The notes below the pieces were generated by a model, which had not been told where the DNA came from, searched no databases, and worked only from the letters and a program-made list of their open reading frames with translations. Positions 59,166 through 64,000 of a stretch of 64,000 nt of DNA are shown in pieces. A program made the translations under genes and the position numbers. Every line of letters begins with the position of its first letter. Position 1 is the stretch's first letter. Origin of the DNA: Hydrangea macrophylla (Eukaryota > Streptophyta > Magnoliopsida > Cornales > Hydrangeaceae); NCBI GenBank assembly GCA_033977485.1, contig CM066987.1:89560588-89624587 (forward strand), read 5' to 3'.

Positions 59166-59860
59166 GTATTTCTCTACCCTCACACAGTCTATAGTAATCA
59201 CGCGCATCACATTTTGCTATCCTCACCTTTCCATGGGATCACACATACCGCATTTTGCTAATTTCATCACTCTTCACAGCAATCACGCCCCCACGAGGCA
59301 TTTTGCTCTCAAATCTTCACAGCAATCACGCCCCCACGTGGCATTTTGCTCTTGAATCTTCATAGTGATCACGCCATACGTGGCATTTCACTCTTGTATC
59401 CCTACAGCAATCACGCCCTACTTGGTATTTTGCTCGCTCATATCCTCTACAGTCACGCGTATCGCATTCTGCTGATCTTATCTCCATAGTGATCACCCAT
59501 ATCAAATTTTACTATTCTCATCTCTCACCTTCACGGAAATCACGTGTATCGCATTTTACCACTCTATATCTTCACAGCAATCACGCTCTATGTGGCATTT
59601 TTCTCTACCATCTCACAGCGATAACGCCTTACGTGGCATTTTGCTAATTCGTATCCACAGCAATCACGTCTTACGTAGCATTTTGCTCTACTTTCTCAGC
59701 GATCACGCCCTACGACATTTCGCTTTCTTATATCCACAGCAATCACACCCTACGTGGCATTTTGCTCTCCCATCTCATAGCAATTACGCCCCACATGGCA
59801 TTTTGCTATTTCGTATCCACACAATCACGCCCTAATGTAGCATTTTCATCTTCACTATCC
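59166..59860. repeat. CAATCACGCCCTACGTGGCATTTTGCT array
   Basis: About 15 units of 40-50 bp built on AATCACGCCC(T/C)ACGTGG followed by CATTTTGCT and a pyrimidine-rich tail. Diverged but unmistakable. Non-coding. Confidence 0.85.
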
Positions 59861-59879
59861 TAACATGGCATCCTTTTCA

Positions 59880-60360
59880 TCATCACGAACTACGCACGGT
59901 CTGATTCTCTACACAGGAGATACGTAGGCAGCTCTAAGGGCTCGACCATACCCTCACTTTACTACATTCTTGGTTAAAGATTCGAGATTATGTGTCTACA
60001 CACTTCTTGACTACACTGTCTCCCACCATCTCTCAACTACCCAGGTTCGTACAAACTATGCACGGCCTGATTCTCTGCACAGGAGATATGTAGATAGCTC
60101 CAAGGGTTCGACCATACCCTTACTTTATTACATTCTTGGTTAAAGTTTGAGATTACGCGGCTACGTACTTCTCGACTACACCATCTCTCACCTAGGTTCG
60201 TGCGAACTATGTACGGTCTGATTGTCCGCACAGGAGATACGTAGTCAGCTCTAAGGGCTCGACTATACCCTCACTTTATTACATTTTTTTTAATAAAGTT
60301 TGAGATTACGCGATTATGCACTTATTGACTACACCATCCCTCTTCTACTCGATTCTCACA
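59880..60360. repeat. GATACGTAGGCAGCTC repeats before the 3' LTR
   Basis: Three units of about 155-165 bp at 59884, 60049 and 60204 with ACTA(C/T)G(C/T)ACGG(T/C)CTGATT and GGAGATACGTAG. A related phrase, GACCTGATTCTCGAGTCGAG, is in the 5' LTR near 49920. Confidence 0.85.
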
Positions 60361-60620
60361 TGAATCCTCGACAGAGTCGTTCACCCATTCTGGTGACGCT
60401 CTCTATCCCCAACGGAGCTATTTACTCACTATAGCAATACTCCCAATCCCTAGCTACCTATTTTGGCACACCAATCACTTACCTACGATGGCATCTCATA
60501 CTTACTTGCCTACTTTGGCACGTTTTATTTATTCTCATCACTTAAAAGAAAAGGGACAAACTGGGTTGTCTAGTTTCTTTGTCATGATTTGCTTAGCAAA
60601 ACATGACAAAGAGGGACAGC

Positions 60621-63600
60621 TATAGACACCCCATTTTGACCTGCTAAAAAACAAATAACTGTCACAAAGGGAGCCCACCAGGCACGCAAATCAATGAAAA
60701 AAAGAGCTGGAGTCCTAATTAGAATATTTGGAGGTCAAATTAGATGTCAAATTGCGTTATCATCAATTTGAATACCCACCAGCATGGTCTCAAAAGCATG
60801 TTAGATTAGTTGTAGACACCCGATTTTTGCCCACCTACAAAGAGGCGGACAGTTAATGTACATCGAGTCCGACGGGTGTGAAGAGCTCATAAATACAAGG
60901 TCACTAGACTTCGAATCGTCAAAATTGAACCACGGACGAAGAAATAATCATTGTTTAAAGTTCGGATGAATCTGCTATTTTCCCAGAGAGGGACTGGGAT
61001 TAATTTTGTAGCTTTTCGGGTGTTGGAACAAGCATTTTTTATGACAGAATATCGAGGATCCCTAAAATTTCATCACAATTGAACACCGAATCTGAAAAAG
61101 TACTTTATCAGGCGTGGGAATCAAACGGAAAAATTCCATTTCATTGCCAGAAAACTTCGAAAGGTTTAAAATTGATGCCAAAAATCCATATTTGTCAAGA
61201 TGAAGTGCCTTCAGAAATTTCGTTGCCATCAAACAAAGAAAGTCGCAAAACTGCGATAAGTTCGATCACAGGTACGTCAATTTATACTGATAAATCTTTA
61301 GAAAGTCCTAGTCTTCGAGATCAAATCAGTTGTGGTATTTTCGGTCTGGATTAAAACACCTTTTACATCGAGATGGAGAAATCCATAAAATTTCGTCTCA
61401 ATCCGATACCAGATTCTGAAAAAGTACATTTTAATTAACGAATTTGTCAAGACAGGTGCTTAATACGAGTCAGATGGCGTTTCAAGAATTCCATTTTTGT
61501 ACCGAAATTCCGCATTTGTCCAGAGGACCGCGTAGGTCCAAGTTTTTGTCGCACTGCATTCTAGAAAATTCAGAAGCGCGGCGCTTATACAGATATCTAG
61601 ATATTTTCTTTGCTTAGTGACTAAGTAATCCGGATTTGAGCCAATCGTGCCATAGGAGTCACTTTCTGATTGGAGGAAAATACTCTTCACATTAAAATAA
61701 AGGGATCCATGTAATTTTGTCTCATTCCGACACCGGATTTCGAAAAGTGCACCTCGATTAGCGCATTATGTCATAACTGGTGCCGAATGTGGGCCAAATA
61801 ATGTTTTAAAAATCTGATTCAGTCTTCAAAGTTCTGTGTTAATCGACAAAACCCAGCGGTCCAGTTTTCAACCGCGTAGCTTTTCAAAAAATCCCGGAGA
61901 ACGCGGCGCACACACACAATATCTAGATATTTTATTACTTTATTACTATCATTATTTTTTTAATTAATTTTTTAAATCAAATTTTTTCCTATAGATAGGA
62001 GGTCCCCTCCTTCCAAAAAAATTTACCAATTCACTCTCTCCCTTAGGCTTTGTTTGGGAATCCCTAACCTTTCTCTTCTCCTAAGCCCTGTTTGGCTACA
62101 TTGACCAAATAAAATCCCAACTCCATCATAAGCACCTCTAATGTCATACATACAGTATGCATACGTGTACTGTTCATACGTATAGTACTATTCATACATA
62201 TGGGTACTATTCATACATACGATACTATTCATACATATGGGTTCTATTCATATATATTAAAAACATACGGGTACTATTCAAACGTACGATTTACATCATG
62301 ACTATTCCGGCCCTTCCGGAACCAACCATGATGTCCATTTAAGTCGATTTTGTGTCGAAATATGACTTGGGCATTCTCGAATTATTTTTGCAATGTTTCT
62401 CGAATTTCTTTCATTCTTTCTTAACAAACATCGACTGAACTTCAATAGTCACCTCTGCACAGGTAACATCCTTAACTCATACTGTTAGTGGTCTGGGCTC
62501 CCTATAAATCTAGTGGTCGGATATTCTGCCTTTTTCTTTCTCTTTTTTTTTGCCAGTCGGAAGAAGGCCTCGAACTCCACCCGATTGGACTTTATATCCT
62601 GCGTCAGCTGGAAGAAGATCTATTGACCCACATGGCTTAACTTTATCAAACTGCTATATCCTGCGCTAGTCGGAAGGAGGCCTCGAACTCCACCCGATTG
62701 GACTTTATATCCTGCGTCAGCCGAAAGGAGATCTAATGACCCACCCTGCTGAACTTTATCAAACTGCTATATCTTGCGCCAGTCGGAAGGAGGCCTCGAA
62801 CTCTACCCGATTGGACTTTATATCATGCGCCAGCAGAGAGGAGATATAATGACCCACTCGGCTAAACTTTATCAAACTGCTATATCCTGCGCCAGTCAGA
62901 AGGAGGCTTCGAACTCCACCTGATTGGACTTTACATCCTGCCTCAACCAAAAGGAGATCTAACGATCCCCCCGGCTGAACTTTATCAAACTGCTATATCC
63001 TGCGCCAGTCCGAAGGAGACCTTCGAACTCCACCCGATTGGAATTTATATCCTACATAAGCCGGAAAGAGATCTAATGACCTACCGGACTACATTTTATC
63101 TCCCGTTATCGATATTTGTTGATGAAAATCCGAGGACACAAAAAAATTCATACTTTTCTCCATTCCCACTGGGCACCGACCCTTACTTTCGGCACTTTTT
63201 CTCAAACCACAGGGTACCGACCCATACTTCCCGTATACATTTTTACCTTTCGGCACCAACCCATACTTCTGGTCAAACCTTTTCAAAACTATTGGGCACT
63301 GACCCTTGCTTTCGGTACACTTCGTCAATCACTGGGCATCGACCCTTACTTCCGATACTTTTTCAAATCATTGGGCACCAACCCTTACTTCCGGTACACT
63401 CTTTCATTACTTGGGCATCGACCCTTGCTTCCGGTACACTTCTTCAATCACTAGGCACTGACTCTTACTTCCAGTACTTTCTTAAATCATGGGCACCGAC
63501 CCGTACTTCTGGTAAAAATTTCACATCACCCTTTTTTACATCACTGGGCACCGACCCATACTTCTGGTACACTCTTTTACATCACAGGGCATCAACCTGT

Positions 63601-64000
63601 ACATCCGGTAGAACTTTTCTAAAGCACTGGGCACCAACCCTTACTTTTGCGCTGCACACTTTTTCACTACTTGGGCACCGACCCGTACTTCCGGTAGAAC
63701 TTTTCTAAAGCACTGGACACCGACCTTTACTTCCGACACACTTTTTCATTACTTGGGCACCGACCCGTACTTCCAACACCTTTTCAAAGCACTGGGCACC
63801 GACCTATACTTTCGGTACACGTTTTCCAAATTCACTGGGCACCGACCCTTACTTCTGGCACACAAAAAAAAAGACAAAAAATCATAAAAAAACAAAAAAT
63901 ACAAAAAAAAAACTCATTGCACAGTCGATCTACTCTGACTTTTATTCAAAACACTTTCTCGTAACTCATTACTTTCTCATGGTTAAAGTCTAGGATTACA
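60621..64000 (+). repeat. 3' LTR of the large element (incomplete)
   Basis: Starts TATAGACACCCC (5' copy TGTAGTCACCCC) directly after AAAGAGGGACAGC. It matches 46236 onward through the secondary start (60811), the TATA site, the CATACA/TACTATTC repeats, the 113-bp array (5 units, 62553 to about 63115) and the GGGCACCGACCC array (63165-63860). The window ends about 150 bp after that array. Confidence 0.9.
62553..63115. repeat. 113-bp tandem array, 5 units (3' LTR)
   Basis: Unit starts at 62553, 62666, 62779, 62892 and 63005, exactly 113 bp apart. Two units fewer than the array in the 5' LTR of the same element. Confidence 0.95.

Larger units (their letters stand above)
46236..64000 (+). mobile_element. 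Very large non-autonomous LTR element (incomplete at the window end)
   Basis: LTRs exceed 4.3 kb (46236-50563 and 60621 onward). A primer-binding site TGGCGACTCTGCTGGGGA follows the 5' LTR. The interior (50564-60620) contains no gag or pol, only tandem-repeat arrays, a nested 4.3-kb solo LTR (51908-56243) and a 480-bp LTR fragment in reverse (57130-57613). A purine tract AAAGAGGGACAGC precedes the 3' LTR. This is the structure called a large retrotransposon derivative. The GTGAC before 46236 is the expected target site; its partner lies outside the window. Confidence 0.85.

Noticed and set aside
63076..63708. 210-codon open frame on the plus strand
   Set aside because: It is made of the GGGCACCGACCC tandem array (GTDPYFRY-like words) and has no counterpart of equal length in the 5' LTR.
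1..64000. tRNA or rRNA genes
   Set aside because: No cloverleaf with paired acceptor, anticodon and T arms was found by eye; TGG phrases near LTR ends are primer sites.

Overview
This window is nuclear DNA of a flowering plant, most likely a woody or large-genome eudicot; that placement is an inference from transposon content and gene structure. The evidence is an intron-rich Pumilio gene of the plant APUM type, many plant MITEs, and nested plant-type LTR retrotransposons with 1.3 to 4.3 kb LTRs. No tRNA, rRNA, organelle, bacterial or CRISPR feature was found.

Region 1 (1-17 kb) is the genic part. One minus-strand gene spans about 15.48 kb to 3.19 kb. Nine coding exons assemble into an APUM5/6-like Pumilio RNA-binding protein of about 909 residues. 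All eight PUF repeats are present, with RNA-contact residues that predict the classical UGUAUAUA site. A 5'-UTR intron of about 3.2 kb and large internal introns carry MITEs of Mutator, hAT, Harbinger and other types. Three Stowaway-type MITEs sit just upstream of the promoter.

Region 2 (16.9-34.4 kb) holds degenerate arrays of 21-bp repeats in a foldback arrangement, split by a 12.8-kb Ty3/gypsy element of the Tat lineage (19252-32076; CATTG target duplication, 1344-bp LTRs, gag, protease, RT-RNase H, integrase). Between pol and the 3' LTR is a long antisense gene with its own TATA box, at least one intron, a plant-mobile-domain (PMD) region and a coiled-coil tail. The element is decayed by stops and frameshifts and has lost its second RNase H region.

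Region 3 (35.2-42.6 kb) is a second, older LTR element related to Tat by its LTR ends and primer-binding region. It has no gag or pol, only a short acidic reading frame, and a 3.3-kb solo LTR of another family is nested just after its primer-binding site.

Region 4 (42.6-64 kb) is nested transposon DNA: a Ty1/copia LTR and gag fragment, cut by a Tekay/Del-like LTR, which is followed by a very large element with LTRs over 4.3 kb. That element's 5' LTR, primer-binding site and incomplete 3' LTR are present. Its interior has no gag or pol and consists mainly of tandem-repeat arrays, with a 4.3-kb solo LTR of another family inserted (perfect ACTTC duplication). The 3' LTR runs off the window.

Functionally there is one host gene (post-transcriptional control of mRNAs) and otherwise mobile DNA. 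The items most worth follow-up are the antisense PMD gene in the Tat element, the foldback 21-bp arrays, the Mutator-type hairpin MITE family in the APUM gene region, and the 113-bp array whose copy number differs between the two LTRs of the terminal element.
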